DNA from: Streptomyces regalis | GTDB taxonomy: Bacteria > Actinomycetota > Actinomycetes > Streptomycetales > Streptomycetaceae | Length of the DNA: 8,397 bases | Reading direction: 5' to 3' | Assembly: GCF_001509475.1 (NCBI RefSeq) | Contig: NZ_LLZG01000106.1 | Coordinates: 1 to 8,397, forward strand | Part shown: positions 1 to 6,270 of the stretch, one piece after another | Position numbering within the stretch: position 1 is the first letter of the stretch | How the letters are laid out: each line of letters begins with the position of its first letter | Notes under the pieces: generated by a model | Databases searched by the model: none | Told to the model about the DNA's origin: nothing | The model's input: the letters and a program-made list of their open reading frames with translations, nothing else | Position numbers and translations under genes: made by a program

Positions 1-16
1 GGGCCGAAGCGGGGGT

Positions 17-64
17 CCAGGGGGCGGCAGCCCCCTGGCGGGGTCGAAGGGGCGGAGCCCCTTC
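17..64. terminator. Two back-to-back GC hairpins of a Streptomyces-type intergenic element
   Basis: Two perfect inverted repeats lie next to each other. The first has 9-bp arms (17-25 and 30-38) around a 4-nt loop, and the second has 8-bp arms (46-53 and 57-64) around a 3-nt loop. They sit just beyond the stop codon of the prsW-like gene, which is transcribed toward them, so they could end its transcript. Neither has a T-run, which is usual for Streptomyces terminators. From memory, the surrounding 1-100 sequence resembles a short element found between many Streptomyces genes. That recognition is not checked here; the hairpins are seen directly. Confidence 0.6.
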
Positions 65-106
65 AGGATGGGACGGGTAGGGGCGGCGGGGGCGAGAAAA
101 CCCCGG

Positions 107-1444
107 TCACGTCCGATACGGGTTGGACGCGGGGTACGGCACCGCCGCCCCATAGCCGGGCCCGTACACCTGCCCGTACGGCTGCCAGTAAACCGGCACC
201 GGCGCCCCATACCCGTACACCGACCAGGCCTGCGCAGCCCCCGCATGCTCAAGCGCCGGCCGCGCAAGCTCCCGCCGCCACCACAGCTCGTGCAGCAACT
301 CCCGCTCCCGTACGACAAAGTCCGCCCCGCCCCGCCCAAGGCGCCCTCGGTGTCGCAGAAAGGCCAGCGAAGTGGCGTACGCCTCGTACTGAGCCACCGC
401 CCGAGCCGCCGCACGCCCCCCACGGCGCCGCGCGTACTGCCGGGCCATCCGCCTGGCCCGCATCGAGCCGAGCACGAACGGCTCGCCCGGCGTGAGCCAC
501 CCGGCGACGACGTAGGCGGGCAGCTCCTCGCGCACCGTCTTCAGCTCGCGCTGCCGGGTCCAGATCACCAGCCAGGTCAGCAGCCCGAACGCAGGCAGCA
601 TGAAGGCCACGTACACGCCGAAGAACCCGAACTCGCCGAAGGCCGACGAGCCGTTCCACAGCGCATGCATGCCCATGGCGAGCAGCAGCCCGGAGAGCGG
701 GAGGAGGACACGGCGCACATGCTGCCGCTCGCCCGACAGCGCGGCGATGCCGAAGCCGATGCCGGTGAGGACGGTGAAGAGCGGATGCGCGAACGGCGAC
801 ATGACGACGCGGACGAAGAAGGTCGCGGCCGTGACGGAGGCGATGCCGCTGTCGCCCGAGAGCTGGTCGGTACCGAAGGCGGTGCCGAGGTAGAGGATGT
901 TCTCGGTGAAGGCGAAGCCGGTGGCGGTGACCCCCGCTATCACCACGCCGTCGACTATCCCGGTGAAGTCCCGTCGGCGGAAGAGGAAGACGAGCAGGAC
1001 GGCGGCGGCCTTCGCCGTCTCCTCCACGATGGGCGCTATGACCGTCGCGCCCAGGGTGTCCGCATGCGACGGGTCGGCGGTCGCGGTCGCTATCCATCTG
1101 GTCGCGAAGCTGTTGGCGACGATCGCTATCAGGGCCGCCGCGCAGGCACCCCAGGCGAAGGAGAACAGCAGGTTGCGCCAGGGGCCCGGCTCGACCCGGT
1201 CCAGCCACCGGAAGGAGGCGACGAGCAGCGGCACGGGGAGGATGGCCAGCCCGAGCCCGACCAGGAACCCTTCGGTGCCGGTCTGCTCACGTACCAGGGC
1301 GAGGATGACCAGCCCGGAGAGCGCGAGCAGGGCGCTGAGCGCGCCGTAACGCACCCAGCGCTTCTGCCACCAGTGCGCGTGCCGCAGTGTGCCGCCGCCG
1401 GTGGGGCCGGTGGGGTGCGTCGGGTACGGGGGACAGGTGGCCAC
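107..1444 (-). CDS. PrsW-family intramembrane metalloprotease
   Basis: This 445-residue polytopic membrane protein belongs to the PrsW/CPBP-like glutamic-type protease family, whose founder cleaves the anti-sigma factor RsiW in Bacillus; the target here is unknown. After a soluble Pro/Gly-rich N-terminus (1-30) come about eight hydrophobic segments between residues 33 and 296. The family's motifs are all visible: the EExxK signature at 141-145 (EETAK), the EN pair at 181-182 after a Phe-rich stretch, H220 in HPLF, and HALWN at 260-264. A long Arg-rich cytosolic-looking region (297-400) follows, then a Tyr/Pro/Gly-rich tail (405-445) that resembles adaptor-like low-complexity tails. The start is the GTG at 1444. 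No Shine-Dalgarno site precedes it, but a TAGGGT hexamer lies 7 nt upstream, so it may be leaderless. It lies downstream of trmB on the same strand across a 196-bp gap, so co-transcription is possible but not shown. Confidence 0.9.
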   Translation of the reverse strand: MATCPPYPTHPTGPTGGGTLRHAHWWQKRWVRYGALSALLALSGLVILALVREQTGTEGFLVGLGLAILPVPLLVASFRWLDRVEPGPWRNLLFSFAWGACAAALIAIVANSFATRWIATATADPSHADTLGATVIAPIVEETAKAAAVLLVFLFRRRDFTGIVDGVVIAGVTATGFAFTENILYLGTAFGTDQLSGDSGIASVTAATFFVRVVMSPFAHPLFTVLTGIGFGIAALSGERQHVRRVLLPLSGLLLAMGMHALWNGSSAFGEFGFFGVYVAFMLPAFGLLTWLVIWTRQRELKTVREELPAYVVAGWLTPGEPFVLGSMRARRMARQYARRRGGRAAARAVAQYEAYATSLAFLRHRGRLGRGGADFVVRERELLHELWWRRELARPALEHAGAAQAWSVYGYGAPVPVYWQPYGQVYGPGYGAAVPYPASNPYRT

Positions 1445-1451
1445 GGCATTG

Positions 1452-1457
1452 ACCCTA
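1452..1457 (-). promoter_or_regulatory. Possible -10 box for a leaderless prsW-like transcript
   Basis: Read on the minus strand, TAGGGT matches the TAnnnT form of actinobacterial -10 boxes. It ends 7 nt before the GTG start, the spacing expected if transcription begins at or next to the start codon. There is no recognisable -35 hexamer and no Shine-Dalgarno site, so this rests on the hexamer and the spacing alone. Confidence 0.25.
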
Positions 1458-1546
1458 ACGAGGCAGGGGCGCCGCCCGCAGCAGCGCGAGGGGCTCTGGC
1501 GCCGGTGGGGGGTGCTGTCGGTACTGCTGTAGATGCTCTTGTCGGT

Positions 1547-1611
1547 GCTGTTCGTCCGGGCTGTTCGTCCGGGCTGTTCGTCCGGGCTGTTGGTCCGGGC
1601 TGTTGGTCCGG
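1547..1611. repeat. Five perfect-length tandem copies of a 13-bp unit
   Basis: The unit GCTGTTCGTCCGG occurs at 1547-1559, 1560-1572 and 1573-1585. A one-base variant, GCTGTTGGTCCGG, occurs at 1586-1598 and 1599-1611. Decayed copies may precede it (about 1513-1546). A 13-bp period is not a multiple of three, so the array does not encode a simple peptide repeat, and it lies between trmB and prsW outside both genes. It looks like a minisatellite made by slippage, with the variant base arising before the last duplication. Copy number may differ between strains. Confidence 0.9.
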
Positions 1612-1640
1612 CCGTCTGCTGGATGTTCTTCCCGCTGCTG

Positions 1641-2495
1641 CTACGGCTGTACGCGGCGGAAGAGCAGGTCGTTCACCACATGACCCTTGTCCAGTCCCTG
1701 CCCCTCGAAACGGGTCAGCGGCCGGAACTGCGGACGGGGCGCGAAACCGCCGTCGTCCTGCGTGTTCTCGAAGTCGGGGTGCGCGGTCAGCACTTCGAGC
1801 ATCTGCTCGGCGTACGGCTCCCAGTCGGTGGCGCAGTGCACGAGGCCGCCGGGCTTCAGCCGGGTCGCGGCGAGGCTGAGGAACTCGGGTTGGATGAGCC
1901 GCCGCTTGTGGTGCCGCTTCTTGGGCCAGGGGTCGGGGAAGTAGACGCGCAGGCCGTCGAGCGAGTCGGGCGTGAGCATCTCGCGCAGCAGGATGATGGC
2001 GTCCCCGTTGCCGACCCGGATGTTGGACAGTCCGTTCTGGTCGGCGAGATTGAGCAGATTGCCCTGCCCGGGGGTGTGTACGTCGACGGCGAGGATGTTG
2101 GTGCCGGGGTCGGCGGCGGCCATCTGGGCGGTGGCCTCCCCCATCCCGAAACCGATCTCCAGCACGACGGGATTGCCGTTCCCGAAGAGCTCGGCGAGGT
2201 CCACGACGCACTGCCCGTCGATGTCGAGTCCCCACTTGGGCCACAGCCGCTGCAACGCGTCCGCCTGCCCCGCGGTCACCCGGCTCCGCCGCGGCTGGAA
2301 GCTGCGGATCCGCCGCTCGAAGTGCGACCCGGCGGGGTCGGCCTTGGGCCCGTCCGGGAACCGGGGCTCACCCTTGGCCCGGGTGTGCCGAACCGAGACA
2401 CCGGGGATGTGGCCGGGACAGTCCTCGCCGGGGATGCCGGGCTGACCGGAGGTGCCGGGCCGGGGGACTTCGGGAGCGTTGAGGGAGTCAGACAC
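1641..2495 (-). CDS. trmB: tRNA (guanine-N7-)-methyltransferase TrmB
   Basis: TrmB transfers a methyl group from S-adenosylmethionine to N7 of guanine-46 in the variable loop of tRNAs. From the chosen start the protein has 284 residues, against about 239 in E. coli. Visible motifs in order are the SAM-binding EIGFGMG at 113-119, the ribose-binding acidic strand end VDVH at 137-140, the family signature FPDPWPKKRHHKRR at 186-199, TDW at 223-225 and TRFEGQG at 261-267. The extra length is a Pro/Gly-rich N-terminal stretch of about 45 residues. The start chosen is GTG at 2495 (VSDSLNAPE...). It has no Shine-Dalgarno site, but a TAAAAT box lies 10 nt upstream. The frame stays open to 2597, but that extension is Arg/Gly-rich and unlike the family. 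The gene is flanked on both sides by tandem repeats. Confidence 0.95.
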   Translation of the reverse strand: MSDSLNAPEVPRPGTSGQPGIPGEDCPGHIPGVSVRHTRAKGEPRFPDGPKADPAGSHFERRIRSFQPRRSRVTAGQADALQRLWPKWGLDIDGQCVVDLAELFGNGNPVVLEIGFGMGEATAQMAAADPGTNILAVDVHTPGQGNLLNLADQNGLSNIRVGNGDAIILLREMLTPDSLDGLRVYFPDPWPKKRHHKRRLIQPEFLSLAATRLKPGGLVHCATDWEPYAEQMLEVLTAHPDFENTQDDGGFAPRPQFRPLTRFEGQGLDKGHVVNDLLFRRVQP

Positions 2496-2505
2496 AGTGG
2501 GATCG

Positions 2506-2511
2506 ATTTTA
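2506..2511 (-). promoter_or_regulatory. -10-like box TAAAAT before trmB
   Basis: On the minus strand TAAAAT is one base from the TATAAT consensus and stands out in a region of over 70% GC. It ends 10 nt before the GTG at 2495, which would place the transcript start within a few bases of the start codon. Together with the missing Shine-Dalgarno site, this suggests a leaderless or near-leaderless trmB mRNA. No convincing -35 hexamer lies 16-18 bp upstream. Confidence 0.4.
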
Positions 2512-2559
2512 CGTGCTCTCCACAGCCACCCTCCGGCCCGACCACCTCGCCCCTGCCGC

Positions 2560-2690
2560 CCGCTCAAGCGACCTCCCGAGCACTGTCGACCGACCACTCA
2601 TGCCTGCCCTGAGCACCCTCGGCCGGCCGCTCAAGCCTCCCCAACCACCATCAACCGACCGCTCAAGCCTCCCCCAACACCTCCAACGCC
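2560..2690. repeat. About four decayed tandem copies of a ~33-bp unit spanning the 3' end of lhgO
   Basis: Units begin at 2560, 2594, 2627 and 2659, at spacings of 34, 33 and 32 bp. The copies at 2627 and 2659 share the 16-bp core CCGCTCAAGCCTCCCC exactly. The copy at 2594 matches it at 13 of 16 positions. The copy at 2560 keeps CCGCTCAAGC and then CCTCCC. Copies 1 and 2 also share GAGCAC. The copy at 2659 holds the last codons and the TGA stop of lhgO, and all four copies keep TGA in the same place when read on the minus strand. The array therefore looks like an expansion of the gene's own 3' end into the gap before trmB. Confidence 0.75.
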
Positions 2691-3886
2691 CGGCGAGCCA
2701 CCTCCCGCCCGATCGGCAGGGAAGCCGTCGCCGCAGGGCTCGGTGCGTTCAGTACATGCACGGCCCTCGGGCCCTCCCGGATCAGGAAGTCGTCCACCAG
2801 CGTCCCGTCCCGCAACACCGCCTGCGCCCGCACCCCGGCTGCGGCGGGCACCAGATCGTCCTCCGTCACCGCCGGCAACAGCCTGCGCACCGCCGTACCG
2901 AACGCGCCCTTGGACACCGACCGCCGCAGCTCCCCGGCCCCGTACCGCCAGTGCCGCCGCGCCATCCGCCACACCCCGGGCCACGCCACCGTCGCCCCGA
3001 CCTCCCGCGGACGTACGACACCCCACCGATACCCCTCCCGGGCCAGCGCCGGCACCGCGTTGGGCCCGATGTGGACATCCCCGTCGATCCCGCGCGTGAG
3101 GTGCACTCCGAGGAACGGGAACGCCGGATCCGGCACCGGATACACCAGCCCCCGCACCAGCTCGGGCCGCGCCAGCGAGTAGTACTCCCCCCGGAACGGC
3201 ACGATCCGCACCTCCGGCTCGTCCCCCGTCATACGGGCCACCTCGTCGCAGTACAGCCCGGCACAGTTCACCAGCACCCGCCCCCGCACCACCTCCCCGC
3301 GCGTGGTCCGTACGGCGACCCCCAGCTCGGCCCGCCGGTCGACCTGCTCGACCTCCGCGCCGTACCGGATCTCCGCGCCCGACGCCTCGGCCAGCTGCCG
3401 GGCGACCCCGACGAAGTCGCACACGCCGGTCGTCCCGACGTGTATCGCGGCGAGCCCCCGCACCTCGGGCTCGTACTCCGCGATCTGCGCGGCGCCCAGC
3501 TCCCGTACCGGAATCCCGTTCTCCCGACCGCGCTGCACCAGGGCGTGCAGCCGCGGCAGCTCCTCCCGCTCGGTCGCGACGATCAGCTTGCCGGTGACGG
3601 CGTGCGCGATGCCGTACTCCGCGCAGAACTTGACCATCTCGGCGGCGCCCCGCACCGCGTACTGCGCCTTCAGCGACCCCGGCCGGTAGTAGATCCCGCT
3701 GTGGATGACCCCGCTGTTGCGCCCCGTCTGATGCCGGGCGGGCCCCGGCTCCTTCTCCAGCACGGTCACCCGCGTACCCGGTGCGGCGCGCGTGATCGCA
3801 AACGCCGTGGCCAGCCCGACGATCCCGCCACCGATCACGAGCACATCACAGTCGTAACCACCCGACCGACCCTGCCGCGCCACCAC
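2663..3886 (-). CDS. lhgO: L-2-hydroxyglutarate oxidase (FAD-dependent, LhgO/YgaF family)
   Basis: The enzyme oxidises L-2-hydroxyglutarate to 2-oxoglutarate. In E. coli it works at the membrane and feeds electrons to quinone. The protein has 407 residues from the chosen start, which is normal for the family. An N-terminal Rossmann dinucleotide fold has GGGIVG at 19-24, with the FAD-ribose-binding Glu about 20 residues later in VTVLEKE. Next come the family stretch HQTGRNSGVIHSG at 52-64 with IYY after it, VNCAGLY at 206-212, FPFLGVHLT at 256-264, and a C-terminal APSPAATASLPIG FAD-closing motif. Four GTG codons crowd the start. GGAGG at 3899-3895 overlaps the first one (3895), so the GTG at 3886, 8 nt downstream, is preferred; starting at 3895 would add three residues. 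The last codons and the stop fall within a tandem repeat. Other family members, such as glycerol-3-phosphate dehydrogenases, fit less well. Confidence 0.92.
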   Translation of the reverse strand: MVARQGRSGGYDCDVLVIGGGIVGLATAFAITRAAPGTRVTVLEKEPGPARHQTGRNSGVIHSGIYYRPGSLKAQYAVRGAAEMVKFCAEYGIAHAVTGKLIVATEREELPRLHALVQRGRENGIPVRELGAAQIAEYEPEVRGLAAIHVGTTGVCDFVGVARQLAEASGAEIRYGAEVEQVDRRAELGVAVRTTRGEVVRGRVLVNCAGLYCDEVARMTGDEPEVRIVPFRGEYYSLARPELVRGLVYPVPDPAFPFLGVHLTRGIDGDVHIGPNAVPALAREGYRWGVVRPREVGATVAWPGVWRMARRHWRYGAGELRRSVSKGAFGTAVRRLLPAVTEDDLVPAAAGVRAQAVLRDGTLVDDFLIREGPRAVHVLNAPSPAATASLPIGREVARRALEVLGEA

Positions 3887-3926
3887 CTGCACCACCTCCG
3901 GCTTCGATAGTGCACTGCGCCACTGA

Positions 3927-4035
3927 CAGTCCCTTCAAACCCAGGGGACTGCAGCGCCCCGACAGGGGCGCGGGGCTGTATCGATATGCGGCTCCGCCGC
4001 GTGGCCGCGATCAACCACAGACAACCCGCAGCCTC
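3927..4035. terminator. Hairpin cluster of a second Streptomyces-type intergenic element
   Basis: Three hairpins lie in a row. The first has 7-bp arms CAGTCCC (3927-3933) and GGGACTG (3945-3951) with an 11-nt loop. The second has 7-bp arms GCGCCCC (3954-3960) and GGGGCGC (3965-3971) with loop GACA. The third has 5-bp arms GCGGC and GCCGC (3988-4000) with a 3-nt loop. The stretch from about 3951 to 4035 resembles, from memory, a repeat common at Streptomyces gene ends. It lies 3' of the regulator gene on the minus strand and 5' of lhgO, so it could terminate the regulator transcript and separate it from lhgO. Any lhgO promoter must lie in or beside this element; I could not identify one. Confidence 0.6.
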
Positions 4036-4074
4036 AAGATCACATGCACCGGGCAGACGCGTAGGAAACCACCA

Positions 4075-5499
4075 CTAGGCCGGAGCCATGAGAAGCGGAC
4101 GAGCCCTCTCCCGCAGCTCGACAACCCGAGGCTCATCTCCATACGGCTCCAGCCGATGCAGAAGATCCTTCACATACTCCGTGGTGCGAGCCGACGATAT
4201 GCGCCCCGCGACCTCCACCGCCCGCACCCCCTGCTCGCACGCTGCATCGAGATTGCCCGACTCGAGCTCGGCCACCGCCGAAACGACGAGCCGCAGCCCG
4301 TGCGACCGTACGAACTCCTCCGTCGGCTTCGACAGCGCCTGCTCCGTGAACCGTCGCACCTGCCGCGGCGCCTTCAGGTCCCGGTAGCACTCCGCGGCAT
4401 CCGCGGCGAACCGGTCGTAGGAGTAGAACCCGAGCCAGGACGGATCGTTGTCCCCCTCCCGGGACCGCTCCAGCCACCCCTCCGCCGCCTTCAGCGCCGC
4501 GCCGGCCGCCTGCGCGTCACCGGCGCGCGCGTGCGCGCGTGCCTCGACCAGGCGGAAGAAGCTCATGGTGCGGGCCGTGGCGAGCCCCCGGTTGCGTTCC
4601 AGGGCGGCCTGGGCGAGGTCGACGCCCTCGTCGCCGAAGCCCCGGTAGGTCGCCTGGAGCGACATCGACGCCAGCACGTACCCGCCGAGGGGTACGTCGG
4701 CCGCCGCGCGCGCGAGTCGCAGCGCCTGGATGTAGTACCGCTGCGCGGCCTCCTGCTGCCCGGTGTCGAAGGCCATCCACCCGGCGAGACGCGTGAGCTC
4801 GGCGGAGGCGCCGAACAGTGCCCGCCCCACCTCGTCGGAGTACGAGCCGAGCAGCAGCGGTGCCGCCTCCACCCGTAGGCACTCGGGCACCATGGACGAA
4901 CGCCAGTCGCCGCCTCCGTACTTGGAGTCCCAGCGCCTGGCGTCCTCGGCGGCCTCCCGCAGCTTCTGCACATCGCTGTGGCCGACTTTGAGCGGTGCGC
5001 CGGAGTCCTCCGCGGAGTTCACCTCGCGCGCCACCGAACTGTCGGCCGGGGTTATCAGCCACCGTGAGGCAGGCGTTGCGTATGCGCTTACTGCGAACGA
5101 TCCGGCCAGGGACTGCCAGATGCCGCCGGAGCCGGCGCGCCGCCCGGCGAGGTCGAGACGGTAGAGCTCCGTCGCCGACTTCACCGCCTGGCCGACGTCC
5201 CGGGGGAAGGCGAGGCCCACTTCGGGTGCGGGGTCCGCGTCCGCCAGGCCGATCTCGTGGAGCGGCACCGGACGGCCCAGCTTCTGGCCGATGGCGGCCG
5301 CGATGAGGTGTGGCGCGGCACCCTGCGGCACCATGCCTTTCGACACCCAGCGCGCCACCGACGTCTTGTCGTAGCGAAGAGTCAGGCCCCGCTGAGCGCC
5401 AAGGTCGTTGACGCGTCGGGCGAGTCCTGCGTTGCTGATTCCCGCGAGGGCGAGAACGGCGCCGAGTTTTTCGTTCGGCCCGCGTTGCTCCCTGGACAT
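4075..5499 (-). CDS. Sporulation-associated HTH/TPR-type regulator (NsdA-like)
   Basis: This 474-residue cytosolic protein resembles the Streptomyces family that includes NsdA and NsdB, regulators that restrain antibiotic production and sporulation. Which paralogue it is cannot be decided here. Residues 8-65 look like a helix-turn-helix domain ([24 protein letters not shown], then a second helix pair ending [14 protein letters not shown]). A linker follows at 90-170 containing [13 protein letters not shown]. Residues 215-465 are a string of Ala-rich paired helices of the TPR type, for example [19 protein letters not shown] at 246-264 and [19 protein letters not shown] at 289-307. The start is the ATG at 5499, with GAGGGG 6 nt upstream. 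The frame is open to 5709, but the extra 70 residues look unlike protein and would overlap the likely promoter. The gene is divergent from the AsnB-like gene across about 800 bp. Confidence 0.85.
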   Translation of the reverse strand: MSREQRGPNEKLGAVLALAGISNAGLARRVNDLGAQRGLTLRYDKTSVARWVSKGMVPQGAAPHLIAAAIGQKLGRPVPLHEIGLADADPAPEVGLAFPRDVGQAVKSATELYRLDLAGRRAGSGGIWQSLAGSFAVSAYATPASRWLITPADSSVAREVNSAEDSGAPLKVGHSDVQKLREAAEDARRWDSKYGGGDWRSSMVPECLRVEAAPLLLGSYSDEVGRALFGASAELTRLAGWMAFDTGQQEAAQRYYIQALRLARAAADVPLGGYVLASMSLQATYRGFGDEGVDLAQAALERNRGLATARTMSFFRLVEARAHARAGDAQAAGAALKAAEGWLERSREGDNDPSWLGFYSYDRFAADAAECYRDLKAPRQVRRFTEQALSKPTEEFVRSHGLRLVVSAVAELESGNLDAACEQGVRAVEVAGRISSARTTEYVKDLLHRLEPYGDEPRVVELRERARPLLMAPA

Positions 5500-5560
5500 G
5501 CGCCACCCCTCGACACAGACGGCTGCCGCGCTGGCATAACCACGCGGCATTCGTAAACCC

Positions 5561-5589
5561 AGCGTAGTTCGCCGCATCCCAAGCGTTAA
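5561..5589 (-). promoter_or_regulatory. Candidate sigma-70-type promoter of the HTH/TPR regulator
   Basis: On the minus strand TTAACG (5589-5584) and TACGCT (5566-5561) are separated by exactly 17 bp. Both are reasonable matches to the -35 (TTGACA) and -10 (TANNNT) hexamers in otherwise very GC-rich DNA. Transcription would start near 5554, giving a 5' leader of about 55 nt before the ATG at 5499. The leader contains a GTGTC (GACAC on the plus strand, 5511-5515), the short core bound by WhiA, but a pentamer alone means little. Confidence 0.35.
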
Positions 5590-5724
5590 GGGGCATTGTT
5601 CCGGATGGCGGGATTGTGGTCCGTACTCAAGTGCGCACCCCCTACGCACAGTTGTGACGTGCTCCCGCTGTGTGGCCGTGCGCCCGTCCGTGCGCTCTTC
5701 TCCGGCCACCGGGGGAGCGGTTCC

Positions 5725-5865
5725 ATGGCTTCTGCGTGGGTCGGCCCGCTGTACTGGATCCAGTGGGCTGGGGGATTCCGCCGCCTACATCCCCGCGGGC
5801 GGCGGAACGGTCCGGGGGGCGTACTCCGTTCCCCGGACTGCGCGCACGCCGAGCACGGCGAGTAG
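5725..5865 (+). CDS. Possible 46-residue small protein (weak)
   Basis: ATG at 5725 follows GGGGGAG with a 7-nt spacer, a good Streptomyces ribosome site. The frame runs 46 codons to TAG at 5863, and a hairpin with 8-bp arms begins 1 nt later, which would suit a terminator. The product would start with an aromatic hydrophobic stretch ([15 protein letters not shown]) and continue basic. Against it, about 80% of third positions are G/C, lower than in the neighbouring genes. Two strong inverted repeats lie inside it, and I recognise no family. It could equally be a chance frame in a structured leader. Confidence 0.15.
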   Translation: MASAWVGPLYWIQWAGGFRRLHPRGRRNGPGGVLRSPDCAHAEHGE

Positions 5866-5929
5866 TCCGCAGGGCTTGCACGGAGTGTGCGCGAGCCTGT
5901 CCCTGCGGCGCCGATTTGGCCGAAAATCG
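5776..5929. repeat. Four consecutive inverted repeats (possible structured RNA)
   Basis: Four perfect inverted repeats occur in 154 bp. Arms of 10 bp (5776-5785 and 5798-5807) enclose a 12-nt loop. Arms of 8 bp (GTCCGGGG 5810-5817 and CCCCGGAC 5831-5838) enclose 13 nt. Arms of 8 bp (CCGCAGGG 5867-5874 and CCCTGCGG 5901-5908) enclose 26 nt that contain a GCAC/GTGC mini-hairpin. Arms of 6 bp (CGATTT 5912-5917 and AAATCG 5924-5929) enclose 6 nt. The pattern would fold the same way in RNA from either strand. I recognise no known riboswitch or ncRNA family. Confidence 0.7.
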
Positions 5930-6034
5930 ATCCTGCCCCTTCCGGGTAATTGCCGCTCCCACCACGGAACTTGAGGGCGCAGAGGGCGTTTTCGGGGAGC
6001 GTATCGGGGGCGCATTCGCGTCGCAGCAGTGCCG

Positions 6035-6082
6035 TTGCCGTGGTTGTTCCCGTGGATGTTGCCGTGGTTGCTGCCGTGGTGC
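6035..6082. repeat. Four tandem copies of a 12-bp unit
   Basis: The unit TTGCCGTGGTTG occurs at 6035-6046 and again at 6059-6070. Between them lies the variant TTCCCGTGGATG (6047-6058), and CTGCCGTGGTGC (6071-6082) follows. The period of 12 keeps reading frame. The minus strand would read a His-Gly-Asn-X repeat and the plus strand a Leu-Pro-Trp-X repeat. Neither frame has a convincing start with a ribosome site, so the coding status is open. Confidence 0.8.
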
Positions 6083-6240
6083 GACCCCCTTGCCCGCTCG
6101 TCCCGATCCCCTTGCCTCGTCGGGGTGTTCGGGTGGCGCGGCGACCACGCGCGTGTCGCGTTCGCGTCGGCACGAGGGCGCCTCACGGGCGCGTTCCGGG
6201 ATCTCGAGCGGCTCCGCCGCCCCGCCGCCGCGCGCCCTTC

Positions 6241-6270
6241 ATGGCAGCATGGTGCACCGGTTCGTACGGT
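6241..6270 (+). promoter_or_regulatory. Weak candidate promoter of the AsnB-like gene
   Basis: ATGGCA (6241-6246) matches four of six positions of TTGACA. It is followed, after 18 bp, by TACGGT (6265-6270), which fits TAnnnT. Transcription would start near 6277, about 25 nt before the ATG. The direct repeats at 6251-6279 would overlap the spacer, the -10 box and the start point, a placement typical of operators. Confidence 0.25.

Noticed and set aside
1547..1611. CRISPR array
   Set aside because: The 13-bp units abut directly with no spacers and there is no cas gene nearby; the ~33-bp array at 2560-2690 likewise has no unique spacers.
68..1879. 603-codon open frame on the plus strand
   Set aside because: It is antisense to the clear prsW-like gene and the end of trmB. 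Its product is a low-complexity Arg/Gly/Pro mix with no family motif, as expected from the opposite strand of high-GC coding DNA.
2496..2597. 34-residue N-terminal extension of TrmB
   Set aside because: It is Arg/Gly-rich, absent from the family as I know it, overlaps the TAAAAT box, and part of it comes from the decayed 33-bp repeat.
5500..5709. 70-residue N-terminal extension of the HTH/TPR regulator
   Set aside because: GAGGGG is well spaced before the ATG at 5499 and the HTH domain begins right after it. The upstream part overlaps the likely promoter and does not look like protein.
5586..6173. 195-codon minus-strand frame with Thr-rich and AsnB-unrelated segments
   Set aside because: It crosses the four inverted repeats and the candidate regulator promoter, its composition shifts abruptly, and no start with a Shine-Dalgarno site was seen. 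The Thr-rich part simply reflects the 12-bp repeat.
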